Assembly: GCA_026315105.1 (NCBI GenBank) | Contig: CM048748.1 | Coordinates: 475,319,150 to 475,383,149 of the forward strand | Reading direction: 5' to 3' | DNA from: Locusta migratoria | Taxonomy: Eukaryota > Arthropoda > Insecta > Orthoptera > Acrididae | DNA length: 64,000 nt | In this document: piece by piece, positions 21,362-30,974 of the stretch | Position numbering within the stretch: the first letter of the stretch is position 1 | How the letters are laid out: each line of letters opens with the position of its first letter | Notes under the pieces: model-generated | Told to the model about the DNA's origin: nothing | What the model saw: only the letters and a program-made list of their open reading frames with translations | The model's database searches: none | Translations under genes and position numbers: made by a program

Positions 21362-22818
21362 TAAGGTTGGCCGAATCGGGTCCGGGGATGAATCGGGTCA
21401 ATTCTAGAAATTCCTGCCTAATCGCTATGTGCGAAGTAGTGTACGACGTGCTGCCACACAGCGGTGACTGTTGGGATTCTGTGAGTTGGAAAGTGTTACA
21501 CATTGTCAGGGGTGTTCGTTGTGTAAAAAAATTGTGGAAGATTGCGCTGTTTGTGGTAAGTTTCTAAAACCTCCTCCTTTGTAAAACAGCTTTGGATTCA
21601 AATTCATATATCTCTGGTAATTCGTTTAGTAATTTGTTAAGTATTCGTTTATAATTAATTTTATATGATGAAGAAAAGGTTATGGTGTTAGTGGCGCGTA
21701 GATATGCTTGTGCAGGACTGTCAACGTATGGAAAAAATAATTTGCATTTTTGTCGAATCGGGTGAATGCAATCCGGGTGAAAAGGGTCAATGCTTTTATT
21801 TCGATTCATTGTAGTTATTATATCGTTTCGGTTTTTATTATTTCAGATGGCGAAATATAAAAGAAAAATCCTTACTTTGTGGAGCGAGGATGACATGCAA
21901 AATATAATTAAAGCTTAACGGGAGGGTAGAAGTCAGCGCCATGTAGCGGAATTGTTTGGGGTACCGCATGGATGAGAGCGACAATATCAGCTATTGCAGG
22001 AAATGGATATCGTTCAATTGGCTTTTTTCATTGAATGAAAACGCAGTGGCTGTTCACGAACTCCTACCGGCTAGCATATCGTCCAGCCAAGAAAACACAT
22101 CTAAGGAAACTGAACTTGAGTCTTTGTCTGCTCGTGCTAGCCCTAGTCCAGGTCATGGCAGGCCAAAGTCTTCTGCTTCACTTCACGACTTGTTCCTGTC
22201 TCCAGAGGACACTATAGTAAAATATTCTGCCAGAAAACAGAAAGAACTACTTCTTACATTTCCCGAAAATATAAATGCAAACAAAATTGATTGAAAAAAA
22301 TAAAATAAAAAGAAAACTGTCAGCCTAGCCCAAAAGTTTGAACAAACGCCAGGTTAAGAACAGACAAGATCGACAGCATCAATCATCACCGTCAGGTTCA
22401 TCAGAATCCTCCGAAGAAACAGATGACGATGACACATCTTGTTAACTCTGCAATATTAAATACAACGATCCAATATCGGCGAAACTCGGTGACTGGATTC
22501 AACGTCAAGGAAATGAGAACTGTTTTGGTGCAGTAGGGAAGAAGAGATTTATTTGTGGAATACGTGTTGCTAATTTAAAGTGATACATACATTTTTGTAC
22601 TGACCCTATTCGCCGAATCGATGACCCGGTTCCCCTTACTTTAAGAAGGCGAATATGGTCACGCAGCATAGCTTTCAGATTTATTTTGTGAAACTATGAA
22701 CAATATTTACGAAATGTTATATATTTGAATTTGTAAACATACGATGAAAATTTGTTCTTGTGCAAATTTGTCTTTTATTGCGATTTTAACAAATTTTGAC
22801 CCGATTCAGCCGACCTTA
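21362..22818 (+). mobile_element. Pogo-like DNA transposon, internally deleted
   Basis: The left end TAAGGTTGGCCGAATCGGGT is mirrored by the right end, whose reverse complement reads TAAGGTCGGCTGAATCGGGT. Further GAATCGGGT-type motifs near 21760 and 22620 are possible subterminal binding sites. The 1.46-kb length and the missing DDE domain show a deletion derivative. Confidence 0.82.
21847..22580 (+). pseudogene. Pogo/Tigger-type transposase remnant with psq helix-turn-helix
   Basis: From ATG 21847 the reading is MAKYKRKILTLWSEDDMQNI, then RSQRHVAELFGVPHG after a stop, the layout of an HTH_psq DNA-binding domain. Around 22050-22290 comes a low-complexity Ser/Glu segment, and near 22440-22560 a C-terminal patch (KYNDPISAKLGDWIQ, then GKKRFICG) resembling the cysteine-rich end seen in insect Tigger-like proteins. 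The catalytic DDE core, normally several hundred residues, is absent. In-frame stops confirm it is dead. Confidence 0.72.
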
Positions 22819-23285
22819 CTTTTTGCATACAACTCTACAGTTTTGTTCCAATCGTTATTAAATTTTGTACACGTAAGCTTCAATCCATGACGCCGGTCGC
22901 CGTAAGGGAAGAATTTTTGCCAAAAGTGATTTTCATGTAAATTTCGTTATCATTCTCAACCGCTTTCAGATTAATGTACCGTTTTTGTACTTCTTGAAGA
23001 AAAAAAATACAATTTCTGTAAGAGTATTGCATGGCACATGCAAGCATAAGAAAGCATTTCGTTTCGTTTTTTTTCCGACGATGGCTAACAGAGATACCGT
23101 GTAGTTTTACGCACATCCATCTTTGAAAACACAATGATGAATGCGCCAGTCCGCAAAGCGCTGCTGTCGCAGAGCAAATCGCGGTGAGCAGCACGTCGTG
23201 TTCCGTGGGTTGTGGCGGGTCGTTTCAGAGCGCGCTGTGGCTGTACTAGACTAGGCAGCGCGTCTGGCCGGCGCCTCCTTGGAAT
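22819..23285. other. Unclassified sequence
   Basis: A minus-strand 104-codon frame at 22880-23194 has no recognisable domain. GC content rises toward 23.2 kb, where the Tc1 relic begins. Confidence 0.35.
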
Positions 23286-23540
23286 AACACGTCCAGTGTG
23301 AGGACGGCTTCAGGGGGACGCCACCGTGCTGGAGAACGGTGTTCATGCGGCCGCACGACACCCAACTTCACTCCCGACACCTGGACACCACGCAGCGCCG
23401 TACAGATGGGCCCAAGAGCTCGGCGAATGGACTCGTCAGAACCGGCGTCAGACGCTATTCACAGACGAGTATCTCATCCGTCTTCAGCCAGACAATCGTA
23501 GGGGACGTCTCGGAGGAACTTGGTCGCCCTGCACCTCTTA
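23286..23540 (+). pseudogene. Tc1-like transposase, left half (split by Harbinger element)
   Basis: WAQELGEWTRQNRRQTLFTD followed by EYLIRLQPDNRRGRLGG covers the first catalytic Asp region of a Tc1-like transposase. It ends at CTCTTA, where the Harbinger terminus GGGCCGGT begins. The continuation of the same protein (RHTVHRGVV) lies at 30379, immediately after the Harbinger right end. Confidence 0.83.
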
Positions 23541-23668
23541 GGGCCGGTTTGTCAGTGTCTCTGTAAGTTCCAGTTAAGATTTTAACTTGTCGTTATCGGA
23601 GAACTGCGTTTGTCAATCTTTCGTTACGAGTTAACCTGACGTTAAAAGACCTCAAACTATCCGTTAAG

Positions 23669-23866
23669 TTCAAATGTTCGTAAATCTATCGGACCAAACT
23701 GCGCGGTTATCAGTCCGTAGCTTGCAAACTACTTAAACTAAGGTAAATTAACCTAAGGACAAATACACACCCATGCCTCAGGGAGGACTCAAACCTCCGA
23801 CGGCGATCAACCGCACGATCCGCAGCGAGGCGCCTTAGACCGCTCGGCTACTCTACCGCGGCTAAT
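23669..23866 (-). mobile_element. SINE, family B
   Basis: It runs from TTCAAATGTTCGTAAATCTA to GCTACTCTACCGCGGC, with GGGAGGACTCAAACCTCCGA in place of the usual B box. It lies in the left arm of the Harbinger element. Confidence 0.9.
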
Positions 23867-23877
23867 CATATGTTTCA

Positions 23878-23936
23878 AATATTTGTATAGCTTATGGGAC
23901 TTAACTACGGGGTCATCTGTCCCTCAACTTACAAAC
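23878..23936 (-). mobile_element. SINE, family A, tail part (split by LTR)
   Basis: TATGGGACTTAACTACGGGG through CTTACAAAC is the family A tail. The remaining part resumes at 24377 after the LTR. Confidence 0.88.
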
Positions 23937-24376
23937 TGTGGTGTCGCACAAGTATGAAGTGCGTGCCACGTACTTTCGCCGCGCGCCGCCATGCACGCAC
24001 GGCGCAGCGTTCTTACGAAGTCAGCCTCGAGCGCCCTCTGCTGCAACTCCGCTCGTGGCCACGACTGGTGCATCGGTCACTTGGGAATCAGATAGGCACC
24101 AGTTAAGACTTGGCTATCGGATAGGCACTAGGAATCATCAGTAGGCAGGCCTCTATCTAAACTATGTATCAACATTCTACTAGTCTGCTGCTCTCCAAGT
24201 AATGTATTTCTATAAAATATATCTCTTATACTAATCTAGCTTAGTGTTTCTAGTTTCTGCTGTCCCACTGGCTGGTCACCTCCGACCTGCACACGCGTGC
24301 ATCCTATTTCCCTGTGTCGGTCTCTCTCTACTCGGCCACCGACACCCAGGACAACCGGCGGAAACGAGACACATAA
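23937..24376 (+). mobile_element. Solo LTR of a gypsy-type retrotransposon
   Basis: It begins TGTGGTGTCGCACAAG and ends near GAAACGAGACACA. It matches the LTR at 47213-47650 along its length and the 3' LTR of the gypsy element at 60259-60723. The SINE bases CAAAC stand on both sides (23932-23936 and 24377-24381), as expected for a 5-base duplication. No internal retroviral sequence is present, so it arose by LTR-LTR recombination. Confidence 0.85.
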
Positions 24377-24498
24377 CAAACTACTTATGAACTAGCTAAC
24401 ACTGAGGACGGCACAAATATCCATGCCCAGGGGGACCGTAGTGGCCGTGCAGACTGTGACTGACGCGCCGTAGTCCGCTCGGCAACCGCGGCCGGCGC
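24377..24498 (-). mobile_element. SINE, family A, head part (split by LTR)
   Basis: CAAACTACTTATGAACTAGC through CAACCGCGGCCGGC completes the copy begun at 23878. Part of the B-box region is deleted. Confidence 0.88.
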
Positions 24499-24802
24499 CA
24501 TTAAGTTAACGAGTAAAATTCTGCTCGTTACACGGCTAACGACCAGTGAAGTGAGAATCGGTATGAAAGTAGCAGGATTCCAAAGCGCTGAAGTACCGCA
24601 ATATATTCACGTGATAAAGACCGATTTATCGAACAAAATAATACAAGCACCAAATGTATGAAAAATGGAAAAGCAGCTTCGTTGGAACAAATTATATCGT
24701 CATATTTCTCGCCCCCTCCACGCGACAGAACCTTAAAATTATTGTTGCGATATCAAAATACAAACTTATGGACAACGACAACGACTAGTTAGAATCAGTA
24801 TG

Positions 24803-25045
24803 ATGAAAATGGCTGGAATAAGAGATTTGGTTGACAATTACGACGATGTCAATATTTTGGACGGACTAGAGGTCATTGCCCCTACAAGGCGTCCTAGAAG
24901 TATTTATGTTCGTCCAATTCATTTTGAATGCTGAGATGATGCAGAATTTCATACGCGATTTCGTCTTCGAAATGCCAGTTTGGAAACGCTGCATGAATAA
25001 ACTCCACGACCATCTGAAGAGTCCAACAGATAGTTATGAATTTTG
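24803..25045 (+). pseudogene. HARBI1-like transposase, N-terminal exon remnant
   Basis: The reading from ATG 24803 gives MAGIRDLVDNYDDVNILDGL, then RRPRSIYVRPIHFEC and, after a stop, DDAEFHTRFRLRNASLETLH. The last part resembles the start of HARBI1-family nucleases, where a basic Arg/Pro segment precedes an acidic F..RFR motif. Two in-frame stops show it is inactive. A GTAAGT at about 25044 could be an old splice donor, with TTGCATTTCAG near 25613 as a possible acceptor. The DDE core was not found. Confidence 0.6.
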
Positions 25046-25686
25046 TAAGTTATCTGTCGTAATAGAAAACAGAATACATTATTTATGTCTGCAAGCTTAT
25101 TAATGCAGTATTTACTCCATGGGCAGCATTGTATTTTTTTCCTACATTCCAATGTGTTCTTATATTTCTCTATTAAGAACAAAAGACTCTCGCACTAAGT
25201 TCTCGTAAAATCCGAGCTTCTTTTACGTTTGTTTGCCACAGCGCCTGTAGTAATACATTTTTGTCACGTTCAACTATTTTCTAACAAGCTGAAGGGAGAG
25301 AGCGGAACTGCTCGGGACTTACTGTTCTCTCCTCGATGTATTAGGACGTGTTCCAGCCATGGAGTTTGCCTAACTATTGTAAGTGTGAGCTTAGTTCTTT
25401 TGTTTACTGATTTCAGTAAACCCCACAGTTAATTTGAAACATCTTACTTATTTACAATCCTTTCTCCATTCTCACTAATTTTCAAGTTATTTATTTTCAG
25501 TAGATCCAGTACTTCATAAAGTGTTGTTTGGGTATTGTTGCAGTTCGCTTCGCGAATGTGCTAGAACATTCTATGTGCAACTTTAATTTATTTCGTGACT
25601 ATGAATTGTTTATTGCATTTCAGTGCCTGGAGGAAAATCTTCGCGATGTTTATGAGGTTCGATAATTTTGCAATTTTTGGCGACTA

Positions 25687-28600
25687 TGAACCACAGACAT
25701 TGCCGAGGTGGGGTGGCTTGCGTGCCTCAACGATGCAGATAGCCGTACCGTAGGTGCAACCACAGCGGAGGGGTATCTGTGGAGAGGCCAGACAAACGTG
25801 TGGTTCCTGAAGAGGGGCAGCAGCCTTTTCAGTAGTTACAGGGGCAACAGTCTGGATGATTGACTGAGCTGGCCTTGTAACATCAGCTAATGTGGCCTTG
25901 CCACACAGCTACTGCGAACGGCTGAAAGCAAGGGGAAACTACAGCCGTTACCTATCCCGAGGACATGCAGCTCTACTGTATGAACATATGATGATGGCAT
26001 CCTCTCGGGTAAAATATTCCGGAGGTAAAATAGTCCCCCATTCGGATCTCCGGGCGGGGACTACTCAGGAGGATGTTATCATCAGGAAAGACAACACTGG
26101 CATTCTACGGATCGGAGCGTGGAATGTTAGATCCCTTAATCGGGTAGGAAAATTAGAAAATTTAAAAAGAGAAATGGATAGGTTGAAGTTGGATATAGTG
26201 GGGATTAGTGAAGTTCGGTGGCAGGATGAACAGGATTTCTGGTCAGGTGAGTACAGGATTATAAATACAAAATCAGTTGGGGGTATCACTGGAGTAGGAC
26301 TGATAATGAATAAGAAAATAGGAATGCGGGTAAACTACTATGAGCAGCACAGTGATCGCATTATCATTGTCAAGATAGATACGAAGCCAACACCGACAAC
26401 GGTAGTACAGGTTTATATGCCAACTAGCTCTGCCGATGATGAGGAGATCGAAGAAATATATGAGGAGCTAAAGGAAATTATTCAGACAGTTAAAGGAGAG
26501 GAAAACTTAATTGTGATGGGAGACTGGAATTCGGTAGTAGGAAAAGGAAGAGAAGGAAAAATAGTAGGTGAATATGGACTGGGCAGGAGGAATGAAAGAG
26601 GAAGTCGCCTGGTAGAATTTTGCACGGAACATGATTTAATCGTAACAAACACGTGGTTTAAGAATCACAAAAGAAGGTTGTATACATGGAAGAGACCAGG
26701 AGACACCGGAAGGTATCAGATAGATTTTATAATGGTAAAACATAGATTCCGGAACCAGGTTATAAATTGCAAGACATACCCAGGGGCAGATATAGACTCT
26801 GACCATAACCTGTTAGTCATGAACTGTAGGCTGAAGCTGAAAAAACTGCAGAAAGGTAGGAAAATAAGGAGATGGGATTTAGATAAATTGAAGGAAAGTG
26901 AAGTTCTGGAGAATTTCAGAGGGAGATTTAGGCAACAATTGACAGAAACGGGGGGAAATAAAACAGTAGAAGAGGAATGGGTAGCATTGAGAGATGAAAT
27001 AGTGAAGGCAGCAGAGGACAAAATAGGTAGAAAGGCAAGACCTACAAAAAATCCCTGGATATCACAGGAAATACTAAATTTAATTGATGAAAGGCGAAAA
27101 TATAAAAATGCAGTAAATGAATCAGGCATAATGGAGTACAGACGACTAAAAAATGAGATTTACAGAAAGTGCAAAATGGCTAAGCAGGAGTGGCTAGAAG
27201 CCAAATGCAAAACTGTAGAAGAATGTATAAGAAGGGGAAAAGTAGATACCGCCTACAGGAAAATAAAAGAGACATTTGGGGACAAGAAGAGCAGATCTAC
27301 GAATATTAAGAACTCAGATGGGAAACCAGTTCTCAGCAAAGAGGGGAAAGCTGAAAGGTGGAAAGAGTACATAGAGCAGCTCTACAAAGGAAATGAACTT
27401 AGAGACGATGTTGTGGGAAGGGAAGAGGAAGTAGATCAAGATGAAATAGGAGATTCTATACTGAGAGATGAATTTGACAGAGCCCTGAAAGACCTAGGCC
27501 AGAACAAGGCCCCAGGAGTAGATGACATACCTTCAGAGCTACTAAAGTCTCTGGGAGAGCCAGCCATGACAAGACTATTTGAACTGGTGTGTAGGATGTA
27601 TGAGACAGGCGAAATGCCCTCAGAATTTAAGAAAAATGTAATAATCCCCATTCCAAAGAAATCGGGCGCAGACAGGTGTGAAAATTACAGAACCATCAGT
27701 TTGATAAGTCATAGTTGCAAAATTTTAACACGAATTATCTACAGGAGAATGGAAAAGCTGGTAGAAGCTGACATCGGGGAAGATCAGTTTGGATTCAGAA
27801 GGAACATAGGAACCCGGGAGGCAATACTCACTTTACGTCTTATCTTAGAAGATAGATTAAGGAAAGGCAAACCTACATTTTTAGCTTTTGTAGATTTGGA
27901 GAAAGCATTTGACAATGTTGACTGGAATACACTGTTTCAAATTCTGAAATCAGCAGGGGTAAAATACAAGGAAAGGCGAGTTATTTACAACTTGTACAAA
28001 AGCCAGACCGCAGTTAGACTAGAAGGGCATGAAAGGGAAGCATCAGTTGGGAAGGGAGTGAGACAGGGTTGTAGCCTTTCTCCGATGTTATTCAATTTGT
28101 ACATCGAGCAGGCGGTGAAGGAAAGCAAGGAAAAATTTGGTGAAGGAATTAAAGTTCAGGGGGAAGAAATAAAAACATTGCGTTTTGCTGATGACATTGT
28201 AATTCTGTCAGAGACAGCAAAGGACCTGGAAGAGCAGTTGAATGGAATGGACAGTGTGTTGAAGAGAGCGTATAAAATGAACATTAACAAGAGCAAAACA
28301 AAAATAATGGAATGCGGTCTTAGAAAATCAGGAGATGCTGAAGGAATTAGATTAGGTAACGAAACAATGAAGGTGGTAGATGAGTTTTGTTACTTGGGTA
28401 GTAAAATAACATGCGATGGTCGCAGTACAGAGGATATAAAATGCAGAATGGCAATGGGAAGAAAAGCATTTTTGAAAAAGAGAAATTTGCTAACATCGAA
28501 TATTAATTTAAGGGTAAGGAAGTCTTTTCTGAAGGCATTTGTGTGGAGTGTTGCCTTGTACGGGTGTGAAACATGGACGATAAGCAGTGCAGACAGGAAG

Positions 28601-28975
28601 AGAATAGAGGCTTTCGAAATGTGGTGCTACAGAAGAATGCTGAAGATTAGGTGGGTAGATCGCATAACTAATGAAGAGGTACTGAACAGAATTGGTGAGA
28701 AAAGGAATTTTTGGTATACCCTGACTAAAAGAAGGGATCGCTTGGTAGGACACATTCTTAGACATCAGGGAATCGTAAATTTAGCATTGGAGGGAAGTGT
28801 GTGGGGTAAAAATCGCAGAGGGAGACCAAGAGACTCGTATAGTAAGCAGATTCAAGTGGATGTGGGTTGCCGTTCTTATGAGGAGATGAAAAGGCTTGCT
28901 CAGGATAGGGTAGGGTGGAGAGCTGCATCAAACCAGTCTCCGGACTGAAGACCATAACAACAACAACAACATCAT
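25687..28975 (+). mobile_element. RTE-type LINE, apparently full length (copy 1)
   Basis: The 5' end ATGAACCACAGACATTGCCG also starts copies at about 41692 and 50160, which supports it as the true start. A leader of about 300 bp precedes one long reading frame, and only 27 bases separate its stop from the tail, which ends in repeated AAC, as in RTE-clade elements. It is inserted in the Harbinger element. Target duplications could not be fixed with confidence. Confidence 0.9.
25988..28948 (+). CDS. Endonuclease-reverse transcriptase of an RTE-type LINE, intact
   Basis: The frame is open for 1018 codons from a GTG at 25892; the first in-frame ATG is at 25988, giving about 986 residues. An AP-type endonuclease comes first: GAWNVRS (residues ~43-49), ISEVRW (~69), GDWN (~178) and SDHN (~272). 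The reverse transcriptase follows: APGVDDIPSELLK (~515), VDLEKAFDNVDW (~635), GVRQGCSLSPMLFNL (~690) and catalytic FADD (~733). The C-terminal part holds YGCETWTI and MWCYRRMLKIRW. Such a protein nicks target DNA and primes reverse transcription from its own RNA. It is the only long undamaged gene in the window. Whether it is expressed cannot be seen. Confidence 0.92.
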   Translation: MMMASSRVKYSGGKIVPHSDLRAGTTQEDVIIRKDNTGILRIGAWNVRSLNRVGKLENLKREMDRLKLDIVGISEVRWQDEQDFWSGEYRIINTKSVGGITGVGLIMNKKIGMRVNYYEQHSDRIIIVKIDTKPTPTTVVQVYMPTSSADDEEIEEIYEELKEIIQTVKGEENLIVMGDWNSVVGKGREGKIVGEYGLGRRNERGSRLVEFCTEHDLIVTNTWFKNHKRRLYTWKRPGDTGRYQIDFIMVKHRFRNQVINCKTYPGADIDSDHNLLVMNCRLKLKKLQKGRKIRRWDLDKLKESEVLENFRGRFRQQLTETGGNKTVEEEWVALRDEIVKAAEDKIGRKARPTKNPWISQEILNLIDERRKYKNAVNESGIMEYRRLKNEIYRKCKMAKQEWLEAKCKTVEECIRRGKVDTAYRKIKETFGDKKSRSTNIKNSDGKPVLSKEGKAERWKEYIEQLYKGNELRDDVVGREEEVDQDEIGDSILRDEFDRALKDLGQNKAPGVDDIPSELLKSLGEPAMTRLFELVCRMYETGEMPSEFKKNVIIPIPKKSGADRCENYRTISLISHSCKILTRIIYRRMEKLVEADIGEDQFGFRRNIGTREAILTLRLILEDRLRKGKPTFLAFVDLEKAFDNVDWNTLFQILKSAGVKYKERRVIYNLYKSQTAVRLEGHEREASVGKGVRQGCSLSPMLFNLYIEQAVKESKEKFGEGIKVQGEEIKTLRFADDIVILSETAKDLEEQLNGMDSVLKRAYKMNINKSKTKIMECGLRKSGDAEGIRLGNETMKVVDEFCYLGSKITCDGRSTEDIKCRMAMGRKAFLKKRNLLTSNINLRVRKSFLKAFVWSVALYGCETWTISSADRKRIEAFEMWCYRRMLKIRWVDRITNEEVLNRIGEKRNFWYTLTKRRDRLVGHILRHQGIVNLALEGSVWGKNRRGRPRDSYSKQIQVDVGCRSYEEMKRLAQDRVGWRAASNQSPD

Positions 28976-29461
28976 GATTAATTTTCAACACGATCGTATA
29001 ACAATAACAAACGAAACGAACAATCCCAGCATCAATTTATCGAAGTAATATTTCAGTTATCTCGTCCATAATCACAGCAGAATATGGCAGAAATATTACT
29101 CAAAGGTGTCAATAAGGTAAAATTTAGATTCCGCCGACTTCTTCCGTAATGTTGCTTTCTGGTGTTGTATTTGCTACCAAGATCACGACCGCTACCATTT
29201 AATGGCGGAATCCAATGATTTTGTTTAAATTGTCCGTTCCTTTTCAAAATTGGTCAGCATTTTCATTAGAAATATTTCACTATCTGGTAACATTTCTTTA
29301 GCGGTCCCTAACCTCAACTTTAACACGCAACACCCGTTTTCATACGAAAGCAGCATTACACGCAAAATAACAACTATCTGCTAACCTCTTCCCTGATAGT
29401 CAAATGTGGCGAATAGCTGTTTATTCAGGTGGCACTTTCATTTGTTTCTATTGCCAAGATG
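28976..29461. other. Harbinger interior, unassigned
   Basis: Right-hand core of the Harbinger element. A minus-strand 64-codon frame at 29053-29247 could be part of the second protein that Harbinger elements often carry, but no SANT/Myb-like motif is clear. Confidence 0.35.
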
Positions 29462-29471
29462 GTCGAAATAT

Positions 29472-30218
29472 GATAAATCTGAAGCTTTGAATTAAAATTT
29501 GTGGTGCGATTGGGAATCGAACCCGGACCTTCATTCTTACTAGGCAGAAGTCTTACCGCTAGACCATCTTATCATGTCACAAACTTTAATTCAGTTTCTG
29601 TGTTCCATAGAACATTGCCTCTATTGCCAAGGCTCTCCATGCAGCGGAATAGCACCTCGACAATGGACATATTGCAACATTCCTGTTTGAAGTGATATAA
29701 ATATCAATGTAAATACAAATAAACAATCCGAGAGACGGACTTTCGTCTCGAATATGTCAAAGACATTAATGATAAATCTGGAGTGGAATCATAGTTTGCC
29801 GGCCGCGGTGTCCAAGGGGACTGAGGCGCTTCAGTCACGGTCTGCACGGCCACTACGGTCGGGGGTTCGAATCCCCCCTCGGGCATGGATATTTGTGCCG
29901 TCCTTAGTTGTAGCTAGTTCATAAGTAGTTTGTAAGTTTAGGGACTGATGACCCCGTAGTTAAGTCCCTTAAGCTCTACATACATTTGAACATTTTTGAA
30001 TCAAAGTTTGTGACGTGAAGGAAATCGTGCTTAGACTATTCCGAGGCGCTTTAATCGCTAGCGATGCGGTAGTCTAGTGGTAAGATGTCTGCCTAGGTCC
30101 GGGTTCGATTCCCGGTCGCAAAACTAATTTTAATTCAATGCTTCAGATTTATCATTAATGTCTTTGACGTATTCGAGACGAAAATCCGTCTCAGGGATTG
30201 TTTATTTGTATTTACATA
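29472..30218. mobile_element. Palindromic pair of tRNA-like SINEs (family C)
   Basis: The ten bases GTCGAAATAT flank this block (29462-29471 and 30219-30228), so it entered as one unit. The left end GATAAATCTGAAGC and the right end GCTTCAGATTTATC are inverted. tRNA-like heads with GGGTTCGATTCCC lie at 29505-29575 (minus, ending CACCA) and 30063-30120 (plus). A second inverted pair, 29715-29775 against 30148-30205, includes the GAGACG motifs. A family A SINE is inserted in the middle. Confidence 0.75.
29798..29997 (+). mobile_element. SINE, family A
   Basis: Complete copy from GCCGGCCGCGG to GAACATTTTT, flanked by GAATCATAGTTTG (29785-29797) and GAATCAAAGTTTG (29998-30010), a 13-base duplication with one difference. 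Confidence 0.95.
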
Positions 30219-30378
30219 GTCGAAATATATCATACCTTCTCGTTTTGTCCAGGTTAGCAAAAGGGAGGTGTATCTGGTAATGACAAACGCACTACACTTA
30301 ACGAACACATTTAACTGGACATTAACGATATCTTCTCGTTTACTAGCGAGAATATTAACGAGAGATGGACGGACCGGC

Positions 30379-30905
30379 CCTGAGACACACCGTGCATCGA
30401 GGTGTGGTCCCCTCCGTTGGTCGTAGAAGACAGTCAAACGGCTGTACGGTACAGGCATGGCGTACAGTTCAGTCATATTGGCAGCACTCGGTTGAGGGGT
30501 TCGTCTTAATGGACGATACTTCTGGCGCTCATCGAGAACGCTTTCCTTCGTGATTACGAAATAGCGAGATTAGAATGGCCAGCATGTTCTTGAGACATGC
30601 CTCCTGTGGAACATGCCTGCCACACATAGAAAACGGATGCTTTTGGAGGACACGACCCACCAACCAATCTGAGAGACCTACGCCGAATGGCCGTTGAGGA
30701 GTGGAGCAACCTGGACCAACGGAGACTTGCTCATCTAGTGGACGGCTAGCCACCACGAAAGCAGGCATGCATTCGTGCAAGACGACGAGTAACCAGGTAT
30801 TAGGGGCGCTGGAGCGATCTGGAACAGATATTCAGAATGCCGGGGTCATTGTCATTTTAATGCACAATGAAGAAATTGAAATGTTGTTTTTGTACATCTC
30901 TATTC
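30379..30905 (+). pseudogene. Tc1-like transposase, right half
   Basis: RHTVHRGVVPSVG continues the protein cut at 23540. EGFVLMDDTSGAHRERF then gives the second Asp region (LMDD). EIARLEWPAC, DLRRMAVEEWSNLDQRDLLI and VDG come near the end. Frameshifts break the third catalytic site. Joining it with 23286-23540 shows one Tc1 copy that was already present when the Harbinger element landed. Confidence 0.83.
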
Positions 30906-30974
30906 CATTTTTATATAAAATTTTATGATTCCCTATAATAATGATGTGCAACACTTCTTTGTACTAGTGTATAA

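Larger units (their letters stand above)
23541..30378 (+). mobile_element. Harbinger (PIF)-type DNA transposon, expanded by insertions
   Basis: The left end GGGCCGGTTTGTCAG and the right end (reverse complement GGGCCGGTCCGTCCA) are inverted, and weaker similarity extends about 110 bp inward (CCAGTTAA, GCGTTTGTCA). The flanks are TTA on the left and TGA on the right, close to the TWA target of this superfamily. Both sides are halves of one Tc1 transposase gene, which fixes the boundaries. Subtracting the inserted SINEs, LTR and LINE leaves a core of roughly 2 kb that includes a HARBI1-like exon. Confidence 0.8.

Noticed and set aside
25892..25987. GTG start for the LINE protein
   Set aside because: A GTG start is not expected for a eukaryotic message; the first ATG in frame is 25988, although the leader is also open.
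30063..30120. tRNA gene
   Set aside because: The tRNA-like head is part of a duplicated, palindromic SINE with flanking target duplication, and the stems pair poorly.
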